Positions 1-5,660 of a stretch of DNA of 7,029 bases are shown piece after piece. The translations under genes and the position numbers were made by a program. Under the pieces are notes generated by a model. The model was not told the origin of the DNA. It saw only the letters and a list, made by a program, of their open reading frames with translations, and did no database searches. How positions within the stretch are numbered: position 1 is the stretch's first letter; each line of letters begins with the position of its first letter. Source of the DNA: Oceanospirillaceae bacterium (GTDB lineage: Bacteria; Pseudomonadota; Gammaproteobacteria; Pseudomonadales; Balneatricaceae); the NCBI GenBank assembly GCA_003523085.1, contig DPHD01000018.1:1-7029 (forward strand), in the 5' to 3' direction.

Positions 1-28
1 TAGGGACAGGCGATGGTAACTGATTTCA

Positions 29-69
29 GCCGCCTTGTCTTTGCATTGACACGGCTCTACAGAGGCGGC
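29..69. repeat. 7-bp inverted repeat around the putative promoter
   Basis: GCCGCCT (29-35) and AGGCGGC (63-69) are exact reverse complements separated by 27 bases. The arms enclose the -35 hexamer, and the right arm reaches the first base of the putative -10. It could be an operator with separated half-sites or a chance GC-rich match. At this length chance is a serious alternative. Confidence 0.25.
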
Positions 70-74
70 ACTAT
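46..74 (+). promoter_or_regulatory. Putative sigma-70 promoter of the exporter/dctBD operon
   Basis: A perfect -35 hexamer TTGACA (46-51) is followed after exactly 17 bp by CACTAT (69-74). That hexamer matches TATAAT at three of six positions, including the important second A and final T. Transcription would begin near base 81, leaving a leader of about 27 nt before the ATG at 108. This is the best sigma-70 match seen upstream of the first gene. The genes that follow are nearly contiguous, so the promoter could drive the exporter, kinase and regulator together. The weak -10 element fits a promoter needing an activator, but that is inference. Confidence 0.45.
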
Positions 75-107
75 CGCAACCTTAACGCGATTAAACGGAT
101 GTAACCC

Positions 108-725
108 ATGAGCACAGCCCTATTGTTGGCATTGATTCCCACCTTCTTTTTTGTGTCGGTAACGCCAGGTATGTGTATGACCTTATCCTTAACTTTGGGT
201 ATGACGGTGGGTATACGTCGTACGCTATGGATGATGCTCGGCGAGTTGTTTGGTGTGGGGTTGGTGGCAGTGCTGGTAGTCATTGGAGTCGCTGCTCTGA
301 TTGTGCAGTACCCGGAGTTGTTTGTGGTATTAAAGATTGCCGGCGGTGGCTATTTGCTGTACCTGGGTATTCAGCTGTGGCGTTCACGGGGCAAAATGGC
401 CATTGACCTTAACGGTCGCCCTAAAGACACAGGCCGCTGGCAGTTAGCCAGCCAAGGTTTTATCACCGCGGTGGCCAACCCAAAAGGCTGGGCATTTTTT
501 ATTGCCCTGTTGCCGCCCTTTATTGACGCCACACAACCTTTGCCGACACAAATGGCTACACTGCTGAGTGTTATTTTGACCCTCGAAGCCTTGTCTCTTT
601 TGGTTTATGCCTTAGGCGGTAAGAGCCTGAGTAAGGTATTGCAAAAAAGCGGTAACGTGCGCCTCATGAACCGTATTGCCGGTACTATGATGATCGGCGT
701 GGCCGCTTGGTTGGCTTTGGGGTGA
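108..725 (+). CDS. LysE/RhtB-family amino-acid (or small metabolite) exporter
   Basis: This is a 205-residue, very hydrophobic inner-membrane protein with the LysE/RhtB efflux family pattern. It has an N-terminal helix running into VTPGMCM (residues 18-24), where the family usually has PGP. A G-rich helix pair follows, then YLLYLGIQLWRS (82-93), a polar loop around 95-112, and the signature NPKGWAFFIALLPPFI (124-139). Two C-terminal helices lie at about 147-170 and 188-204. The length is normal for the family (about 200-210). Members export amino acids or related metabolites by proton antiport; the substrate here cannot be told. The ATG at 108 has only a weak ribosome site (CGGA, 96-99). The stop TGA (723-725) overlaps or abuts the start of the kinase, so the two are very likely cotranscribed and translationally coupled. 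Confidence 0.88.
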   Translation: MSTALLLALIPTFFFVSVTPGMCMTLSLTLGMTVGIRRTLWMMLGELFGVGLVAVLVVIGVAALIVQYPELFVVLKIAGGGYLLYLGIQLWRSRGKMAIDLNGRPKDTGRWQLASQGFITAVANPKGWAFFIALLPPFIDATQPLPTQMATLLSVILTLEALSLLVYALGGKSLSKVLQKSGNVRLMNRIAGTMMIGVAAWLALG

Positions 726-727
726 AC

Positions 728-2485
728 ATGCTGAACAGCGACGGCGTAGCTATTAAATTGCAAAAATGGCGCTGGTTAGCATTGTTGAGTGGGCTGGTTG
801 TTGTATTAGCCAGCGTGAGTTACCTAGTGTCCTATCAAACCTTCATTCAAGCGGAGCAACAAAGGACCCAGGATCGAGCGAGTCATTTTCGCAGCCTTTT
901 AGTCGGTGTGCTGAATCAGCATAAGCCGTTACTGAGTGTGCTAACAGAAGACCCTGGTGTTATTGGGGTGTTGTCTGGGGAGCCAGACATAAAAAATCAA
1001 CTTAACCAACGTTTAGCGCGATATACCACGACTTCTGGCCTGGAATCTATTTATCTTATGGATCCGGAAGGGGTGACGCGAGCTGCGTCCAATTATCAAC
1101 ATTCGCGTAATTTGTCTTTCATGGGCAAAAATTATGCTTTCAGGCCGTATTTTAAGGCCGCTCTTGCAGGTAATGAAGGCTCCTATTTTGCTGTCGGTGC
1201 CACCACAGGTTTGCCGGGTCATTTTATATCTAGCCCAGTGCTCGGTAAAAAAGGAGCTGTTATTGGTGTCCTGGCGGCCAAAATTGATGCCGCTACCTTG
1301 TCGGTAATGTGGCAATCCTCTGAAGACCTGGGTTTTATTACCAATGCCAGTGGCGTAATCATCTTGTCTAACAACAGCTCATGGTTGTATCAAACCATCG
1401 AGCCCTTAAGCGCGCCTCAGTTGACCTTAATTCGCGCACAGAAACAGTTTGCTGGCAAAGTACTGCCACACTTTTCGTGGCAAGTCGTGGACCCGTCAAT
1501 GGTCACGGTGGAAGGTAAGGACTACCTGTATACCCCCCATGATATCGGCAATTCTGGTTGGGTATTACACCTGTTGTCGGATCCTGCTAGGGCAAAGAAA
1601 AATGCGGCCTTTGTGGCTTTAGTGGTGAGCGTATTAGTGCTGCTATTACTAAGTTGGGCCCTCACTGTAAGGTCTAGGGTGATCAAAAATTCACTCGCAA
1701 AAAGTGAGCAAGATCGGCGTCAGCTAGTCACTATGAACGATAATTTAGGCGCCGAAATAAAGGAACGTCATCGGGCAGAAAGGCGACTTTCTTTAGCCCA
1801 GAAAAAGTTGCTGCAGGCGAGCCGAATGGCCGCCTTAGGTCAATTATCAGCGGCGGTGATACACGAACTTGGCCAACCGTTGGCGGCCTTTAAAAACTAC
1901 CTTGCGGCGGCTGAAATTGATCCTGAAGGCGAGGATATGGCTCAGTTGTTGGGAAACTTAGATGCAGTGGCCATGCGTATGCAAAGTACCACGTCGCAAT
2001 TGAGGTTTTTTTCTCGGCCGGATGAAACCAAATTTATCCCCGTGGAGCTTAATTTAGTGGTCAATAATGCAATTAAGCTGTCACAGGCTCAGTGTGCTGA
2101 TGCTAGGGTGGATTTGCATTGGAATCCGGACTCGCAGATGGTAGCCCAGGTTATGGGGCAGAGCTTGCGCTTAGAACAAGTGGTGGTTAACCTATTGATC
2201 AACGCCTTTGCTGCGATCAATGGCGGCGGTAATGTTTGGCTTAGCTTAGACTTGGATCAAGACCGCTGGTTGTTGAGAGTGGCCGATGATGGCCCTGGTT
2301 TTGGCAGTCAAGACCCCGAAGAGTTATTTGAAGCTTTTTATACCACCAAGGCCAGTACCAATGGTATGGGTCTAGGCTTGGCCATTAGTGCGGCTATCAT
2401 CAACGAACATCAGGGCCAAATTTGGGCGCAAAAAAGCATCTACGGTGGCGCTGAGTTTGTTGTCACCATTCCTAGTAAGAAGTGA
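728..2485 (+). CDS. dctB: DctB-like sensor histidine kinase
   Basis: This is a 585-residue membrane sensor kinase, counted from ATG 728. One transmembrane helix lies at about 15-37 and a second at about 293-314; between them is a periplasmic domain of about 255 residues. Its segment DPEGVTRAASN (112-122) and GKNYAFRPYFKAALAG (133-148), followed by a GATTGLPG stretch, match the double-Cache (PDC) sensor of DctB proteins, which detects C4-dicarboxylates in the family. A helical linker (about 318-366) leads to the H-box with phospho-acceptor His379 in AAVIHELGQPLAAF. The N-box is VNLLINAF (487-494), G1 is DDGPGF (520-525), the F-box is EELFEAFYTTK and G2 is GMGLGLA (546-552), so it should be active. 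Its partner is the regulator six bases downstream. The start is ambiguous: GTG 722 overlaps the exporter stop and would add two residues, but TTGGGG just before ATG 728 can act as its ribosome site. The ligand is inferred only from family. Confidence 0.88.
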   Translation: MLNSDGVAIKLQKWRWLALLSGLVVVLASVSYLVSYQTFIQAEQQRTQDRASHFRSLLVGVLNQHKPLLSVLTEDPGVIGVLSGEPDIKNQLNQRLARYTTTSGLESIYLMDPEGVTRAASNYQHSRNLSFMGKNYAFRPYFKAALAGNEGSYFAVGATTGLPGHFISSPVLGKKGAVIGVLAAKIDAATLSVMWQSSEDLGFITNASGVIILSNNSSWLYQTIEPLSAPQLTLIRAQKQFAGKVLPHFSWQVVDPSMVTVEGKDYLYTPHDIGNSGWVLHLLSDPARAKKNAAFVALVVSVLVLLLLSWALTVRSRVIKNSLAKSEQDRRQLVTMNDNLGAEIKERHRAERRLSLAQKKLLQASRMAALGQLSAAVIHELGQPLAAFKNYLAAAEIDPEGEDMAQLLGNLDAVAMRMQSTTSQLRFFSRPDETKFIPVELNLVVNNAIKLSQAQCADARVDLHWNPDSQMVAQVMGQSLRLEQVVVNLLINAFAAINGGGNVWLSLDLDQDRWLLRVADDGPGFGSQDPEELFEAFYTTKASTNGMGLGLAISAAIINEHQGQIWAQKSIYGGAEFVVTIPSKK

Positions 2486-2491
2486 GATTGA

Positions 2492-3844
2492 GTGAACAAT
2501 ATGTTTTCAGCCTTTAGCGTTTTGATTATCGATGATGATGCGGAAGTAAGGCAGTCTTTAGTGCATCTATTTGAACGGGCCAAGTGGCAGGTGAATCACC
2601 TAGCCAACGCCGTTAATGGCGTAAAAAAGATTATATCTAGCAATCCAGATTTAGTCATTTGCGACGTTAAAATGCCTGGTATTAGTGGTTTGCAGCTGTT
2701 TGAAGAAGCTTTGTTAAGTGAACTGTCGCCACCCTTTATCTTTGTCTCAGCCCATGCGGATGTGGCCATGGCTGTGAAGGCCATGCAACAGGGCGCCTAC
2801 AGTTTTTTAGAAAAACCATTTGACCCAAAACGGCTGTTGATGGCGGCACAAAACGCCGCCAAGCAGTTTCGTTTACAACGTCAAAACCGTCAATTACACG
2901 CTCAGTTGGCGGCCCTGTCTGGGCTAGATCAGTTGCTCGTAGGCAATAACCCAGAGTTGGTAAAAGTTAGGGGCGATATACATCAGTTTGCCCCACTAAT
3001 GGCACCTGTGATGCTGCACGGCGAGACGGGTTCTGGCAAAGAACTGGCTGCGCGGGCCTTGCACAATTTATCACAACGCTCCAGTCAGCCCTTTGTTACG
3101 GTGGATTGCTCGGCCATGGCGAGCGATTATTTTGATGTCATGATGTTTGGTTCTTCCACCCAAGCAACCTGCTATTTGCACGCCGCTGAAGGGGGCACCT
3201 TGTTCTTGGATGAGCCCAGTGCTTTGTCTAATGATCAGCAGGCTGCGCTACTGCGGGTGGTGGACACGGGGCAATACCATCAGGCCGACTCAATTGTTGT
3301 TAAAAGTGCCAATGTGCGCATTGTGTCAGCTACCAATGGCAACATTGAGCAGCAAAGGTCTAGCGGGCAATTACGAGAAGATTTAGCGTTTCGGTTGAAT
3401 AATTTTGCTATTGTCATGCCTCGGTTACGGGATTTTAGCGACGACATTTACATGCTGTTTAATTATTTTAGCGAACACTATTTCCGTCTTTACGATGTTC
3501 CATTAGTGCCACTGGATGCGGATGATATTAGTAGTATTATGGCCCATTTATGGCCTGGTAATGTAAGGGAGCTTAAACACTTGGCCCAGCGCCGTGTGGT
3601 GCGCTGCCAACAAGGGGATAGTTCTGTCTCTTTGGCCATGAGTCAGATGGCAGGGGCGCGTAATAATGCGAATAAATCTATGCTACGGCCTGCCGTAGCG
3701 GCTTTTGAACGAGCGCTTATCGCTCAGAGTTTGATTGATCATCAAGGTAAAATGGACCTAGTAGCCGAAAGCCTAGGTATTGGTCGACGGACTTTAAATG
3801 AAAAAATGGTCAAGTTGGACTTGGACAAGTCCAACTTCATCTAA
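2492..3844 (+). CDS. dctD: DctD-like AAA+ response regulator lacking the GAFTGA loop
   Basis: This is a 450-residue NtrC/DctD-type response regulator. The receiver domain (about 8-122) has acidic residues Asp14-16, phospho-acceptor Asp58 (ICDVKMPG), Ser86 and Lys108 (EKPF). The AAA+ domain has Walker A GETGSGKE (177-184), Walker B GGTLFLDE (234-241), sensor I SATN (279-282), the arginine-finger region REDLAFRLN (295-303) and WPGNVREL (354-361). A Fis-type HTH ends the protein (LGIGRRTLNEK, 428-438). The sigma-54-binding GAFTGA motif, expected between the two Walker motifs, is absent; residues 219-233 read FGSSTQATCYLHAAE and the segment is about eight residues shorter than in NtrC. The protein may therefore act without sigma-54, or be impaired. 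It presumably takes phosphate from the kinase and controls the transporter genes downstream. Starts at GTG 2492 (AAGAAG at 2477-2482) and ATG 2501 are both possible; the domain fits either. The last codons lie in an inverted repeat. Confidence 0.87.
   Translation: MNNMFSAFSVLIIDDDAEVRQSLVHLFERAKWQVNHLANAVNGVKKIISSNPDLVICDVKMPGISGLQLFEEALLSELSPPFIFVSAHADVAMAVKAMQQGAYSFLEKPFDPKRLLMAAQNAAKQFRLQRQNRQLHAQLAALSGLDQLLVGNNPELVKVRGDIHQFAPLMAPVMLHGETGSGKELAARALHNLSQRSSQPFVTVDCSAMASDYFDVMMFGSSTQATCYLHAAEGGTLFLDEPSALSNDQQAALLRVVDTGQYHQADSIVVKSANVRIVSATNGNIEQQRSSGQLREDLAFRLNNFAIVMPRLRDFSDDIYMLFNYFSEHYFRLYDVPLVPLDADDISSIMAHLWPGNVRELKHLAQRRVVRCQQGDSSVSLAMSQMAGARNNANKSMLRPAVAAFERALIAQSLIDHQGKMDLVAESLGIGRRTLNEKMVKLDLDKSNFI
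3682..3699. repeat. 18-bp dyad inside the regulator gene
   Basis: GCTACGGC and GCCGTAGC are perfect 8-bp inverted arms separated by CT. The dyad lies in the segment coding for the linker between the AAA+ domain and the HTH, about 255 bases before the dctP start codon. Its size and position resemble a binding site for a dimeric Fis-type regulator acting from a distance. It could equally be a chance product of the codons for Leu-Arg-Pro-Ala-Val-Ala. Confidence 0.3.
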
Positions 3845-3870
3845 CAGGCGGTTTTCCGCAAGTCCGTCGA
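3784..3870. repeat. Nested inverted repeats spanning the regulator stop codon
   Basis: The outer arms TCGACGGACTT (3784-3794) and AAGTCCGTCGA (3860-3870) are an exact 11-bp inverted repeat. Inside lies a second exact 11-bp repeat, AAGTTGGACTT (3812-3822) and AAGTCCAACTT (3827-3837), with loop GGAC. A third small hairpin, GCGG-TTTT-CCGC (3848-3859), directly abuts the outer right arm. Together they can form a three-way junction with the stop codon TAA (3842-3844) between the two inner hairpins. GGACTT occurs twice on the left side and AAGTCC twice on the right, so alternative mutually exclusive pairings exist. No T-run follows on the + strand, so it is not a classical intrinsic terminator for dctD. 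It may affect mRNA stability, readthrough into dctP, or protein binding. Confidence 0.6.
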
Positions 3871-3954
3871 GCCGTTGCTGGCGATTATCTTCCTATTCAA
3901 AAACCCCATTGGCCACGTAGACTATTGCTACAAAAATAACCAACGGGAATTATT
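3845..3954 (+). promoter_or_regulatory. dctD-dctP intergenic region, promoter of the TRAP genes expected here
   Basis: The 110 bases between the regulator and dctP begin with the right part of the nested repeats. They are the natural place for the transporter promoter. No GG-N10-GC core for sigma-54 is present on the + strand. The nearest partial match is TGGC (3879-3882) with TTCC at the -12 position (3890-3893), which lacks the essential G. Sigma-70 candidates are weak; one is TTGGCC (3909-3914), 17 bp, AAAAAT (3932-3937), which would leave only a very short leader. The ribosome site GGGAA (3945-3949) lies 5 bases before the ATG. Confidence 0.35.
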
Positions 3955-4962
3955 ATGTTTAATAGAGCAATTAAAACAGGTTTATGTGCAGCCGTAGCCT
4001 TGGCCGTTTCTGGCGAAGTCTTAGCTGTGCAGTGGGATGTATCATTGTGGGGCAAAAAGCGTGCATTTACCGAGCACGTAGAAAAGATGGCCGAGCTGGT
4101 AAGTGCCAAAACCAATGGCGAATTCACTCTCAATATATCTTATGGTGGCTTATCTAAGAACAAAGAAAACTTAGATGGCATTGCTATTGGTGCCTTCCAA
4201 ATGGCCCAGTTCTGCGCTGGTTATCACCGGGATAAGAACCCATCGATCACCGTACTTGAGCTTCCGTTCCTAGGCGTTGAATCCCTAGAGCAAGAACGCG
4301 CTATCTCTCAGGCGGTTTACCAGCACCCAGCGGTGCAAAAAGATTTATCCCGTTGGAATGCGACTTTACTGATGCCTTCTCCCTTGCCTCAGTACAATCT
4401 AGTGGGCGTGGGCGACGGCCCCAAAACTTTGGACGATTTTGCCGGTTTAAGTGTGCGCGCTACGGGCGGCATTGGTAAGGCCATGGCCGCCGTAGGTGCG
4501 GTACCCACGTCTATGTCGGCATCCGAAGTACGCCAGGCATTAGACAGTGGTGTGGTTAAAGCGGTTGCTTTTGCCCCCCACGCGCATATGTCTTATGGCA
4601 CCGTGGAAACTGGCAAGTGGTGGACCACCAACCTCAATCCCGGCACAGTGAATTGCCCAGTGGTAGTGAATACTGATGCACTCGCAGATTTATCAGACGC
4701 TCATCGTGACGCCCTGTTAGGGTCTGTTGATGCGGCGTTAGATCACTATATTGCAACCTACAACGGTAAGACAATGGATGCCTGGGGACCTACGTTAGAA
4801 GCTAAGGGCATTCAGTCAATCTCGTATACCGCTGATGAACTGGCCGCCTTTAAAACTAAAGTAGCGGGTCCAGCAGCTGCAGCTTGGATAGAAGATACTG
4901 CGGCTAAAGGTTTGCCGGCGCAAGAATTGTACGATCTAGTCACAGGACTCATTGCCAAATAA
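3955..4962 (+). CDS. dctP: TRAP transporter periplasmic substrate-binding protein (DctP family)
   Basis: This is a 335-residue secreted binding protein, the usual length for DctP-family (TRAP) receptors. It has a classic signal peptide: Arg4/Lys7, a hydrophobic core at about 8-19 and a likely cleavage after Ala24 (VLA|VQW). The mature protein contains GGLSKNKENLDGIAIGAFQMAQFCAGY (about 64-90; GGL and FCAGY mark its ends), VLELPFLG (100-107), and VRATGGIG (167-174), whose Arg168 corresponds to the conserved arginine that binds the substrate carboxylate in this family. The segment EVRQALDSGVVKAV (191-204) matches the family's aLqsGvvDg region. It should deliver an organic acid or similar anion to DctQM at the inner membrane. 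ATG 3955 is chosen for its GGGAA ribosome site and because it gives the complete signal peptide. Hairpins between it and dctQ suggest it is made in excess. The substrate is not identifiable. Confidence 0.9.
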   Translation: MFNRAIKTGLCAAVALAVSGEVLAVQWDVSLWGKKRAFTEHVEKMAELVSAKTNGEFTLNISYGGLSKNKENLDGIAIGAFQMAQFCAGYHRDKNPSITVLELPFLGVESLEQERAISQAVYQHPAVQKDLSRWNATLLMPSPLPQYNLVGVGDGPKTLDDFAGLSVRATGGIGKAMAAVGAVPTSMSASEVRQALDSGVVKAVAFAPHAHMSYGTVETGKWWTTNLNPGTVNCPVVVNTDALADLSDAHRDALLGSVDAALDHYIATYNGKTMDAWGPTLEAKGIQSISYTADELAAFKTKVAGPAAAAWIEDTAAKGLPAQELYDLVTGLIAK

Positions 4963-4968
4963 GGCAAT
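4951..4968. repeat. Hairpin across the dctP stop codon
   Basis: ATTGCC (4951-4956) and GGCAAT (4963-4968) form a 6-bp perfect stem with loop AAATAA, which contains the dctP stop codon TAA (4960-4962). Only two further T residues follow, so termination would be weak at best. It lies just ahead of the larger dctP-dctQ hairpin and may form a tandem structure protecting the dctP mRNA end. Confidence 0.4.
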
Positions 4969-4978
4969 TTCACCAATA

Positions 4979-5010
4979 GCCCATACCTGTCTCAAAGGGC
5001 AGGTATGGGC
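4979..5010 (+). repeat. Strong stem-loop between dctP and dctQ
   Basis: GCCCATACCTG (4979-4989) and CAGGTATGGGC (5000-5010) are an exact 11-bp inverted repeat. The stem can extend inward through U-G, C-G and U-G pairs to a CAAA loop (4993-4996), giving about 14 bp. No T-run follows, and the dctQ ribosome site starts only two bases after it. The likely role is a block to 3' exonucleases or partial terminator that raises DctP above DctQM, possibly also limiting dctQ translation initiation. The structure is seen directly; the role is inferred. Confidence 0.65.
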
Positions 5011-5012
5011 GC

Positions 5013-5017
5013 GGAGG
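5013..5017 (+). promoter_or_regulatory. Ribosome binding site of dctQ
   Basis: GGAGG lies four bases before ATG 5022, the strongest Shine-Dalgarno match in the window. It fixes the dctQ start and sits immediately after the dctP-dctQ stem-loop, so folding of that stem may influence access by ribosomes. Confidence 0.7.
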
Positions 5018-5021
5018 TAAT

Positions 5022-5660
5022 ATGGCGGGTGTAGGCCAAGTGATTGAAAATGATTCACGCTTAAGTAGAGTGGATCAGCAATTACACAAGTTAGAATCAA
5101 TTCTGGCATTGGTTAGTGGTTTGGCCATATTTAGCCTTATGTTATTAGCTGTGGTGTCTGTTTTTGGGAGACACTTTTTCAACATGCCTTTACCTGGCTA
5201 TGTGGACTGGATAGAGCAAGCAATGCCCCTCATTGCGTTTATGGGTATAGCATACACACAGCGTAACGGCGGCCATATTCGTATGGATATGCTGGTGGCT
5301 CAGCTTCATGGCCGAGCTCTGTGGTTGTTTGAATGGATCACCAGTTTATGCGTTTTGGTATTAATGCTATTGCTCATTTGGGGCTCTTGGTCGCACTTTT
5401 CTCGTAGTTTTGACCCTTCCATGCCTTGGTGGAGTCGTGATAGTTCTATGGATATTGCGCTGCCTCTTTGGCCCGCCAAGTTAATGGTGCCACTGGCATT
5501 TTCTGTGTTGGCCCTGCGTATGGTCATTCAATTATGGGGTTTTGCCCACGCCTTTATCACTAACGCCACAGTGCCTGTGGCAGTACCCTTAGTTTTAGAT
5601 GCTGCCACTCAGGCCGCGGCAGAATCTGAATACATTAATGATGAGATACAACCGTCATGA
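5022..5660 (+). CDS. dctQ: TRAP transporter small membrane subunit (DctQ family)
   Basis: This is a 212-residue inner-membrane protein with four predicted helices, at about 29-48, 63-80, 101-121 and 151-173, the DctQ topology. Typical family features are VSVFGRHFFN (45-54), PGYVDWIEQ (58-66) and RNGGHIRMDM (81-90). DctQ packs against DctM to form the membrane part of the TRAP transporter and contributes to docking of DctP. The protein is somewhat longer than many DctQ subunits because of a cytoplasmic N-terminus of about 28 residues and a polar, acidic tail after residue 180 (ending ESEYINDEIQPS). The start is set by GGAGG at 5013-5017. The stop TGA (5658-5660) overlaps the dctM start in an ATGA arrangement, implying translational coupling and matched amounts of the two subunits. 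Confidence 0.9.
   Translation: MAGVGQVIENDSRLSRVDQQLHKLESILALVSGLAIFSLMLLAVVSVFGRHFFNMPLPGYVDWIEQAMPLIAFMGIAYTQRNGGHIRMDMLVAQLHGRALWLFEWITSLCVLVLMLLLIWGSWSHFSRSFDPSMPWWSRDSSMDIALPLWPAKLMVPLAFSVLALRMVIQLWGFAHAFITNATVPVAVPLVLDAATQAAAESEYINDEIQPS

Noticed and set aside
63..78. GG-N10-GC pattern (AGGCGG...TCGCA) upstream of the exporter as a sigma-54 promoter.
   Set aside because: Only the minimal GG and GC spacing fits. The -24 box lacks the TGGCAC pattern and the -12 has TCGC instead of TTGC, while a perfect TTGACA lies at 46-51.
13..111. A 32-codon open frame on the + strand, preceded by GGACAGG and ending in an ATGA overlap with the exporter start; a possible leader peptide.
   Set aside because: The best promoter (46-74) lies inside it, so its start would not be transcribed from there, and the peptide has no recognisable pattern. 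It remains possible only if transcription starts further upstream.
1013..1315. A 100-codon open frame on the minus strand within the kinase gene.
   Set aside because: It is antisense to the conserved sensor domain of the kinase and has no recognisable domain or supporting signals.
3909..3929. TTGGCCAC...TATTGCT before dctP, resembling -24 and -12 elements of a sigma-54 promoter.
   Set aside because: The GG (3911-3912) and the GC of TTGC (3927-3928) are separated by 14 bases instead of 10, which is incompatible with sigma-54 recognition.
5565..5581. GCCACA-GTGCC-TGTGGC inverted repeat in the 3' part of dctQ.
   Set aside because: It is a short 6-bp stem inside coding sequence for a Val/Ala-rich tail, with no T-run or related copies, so it is likely chance.
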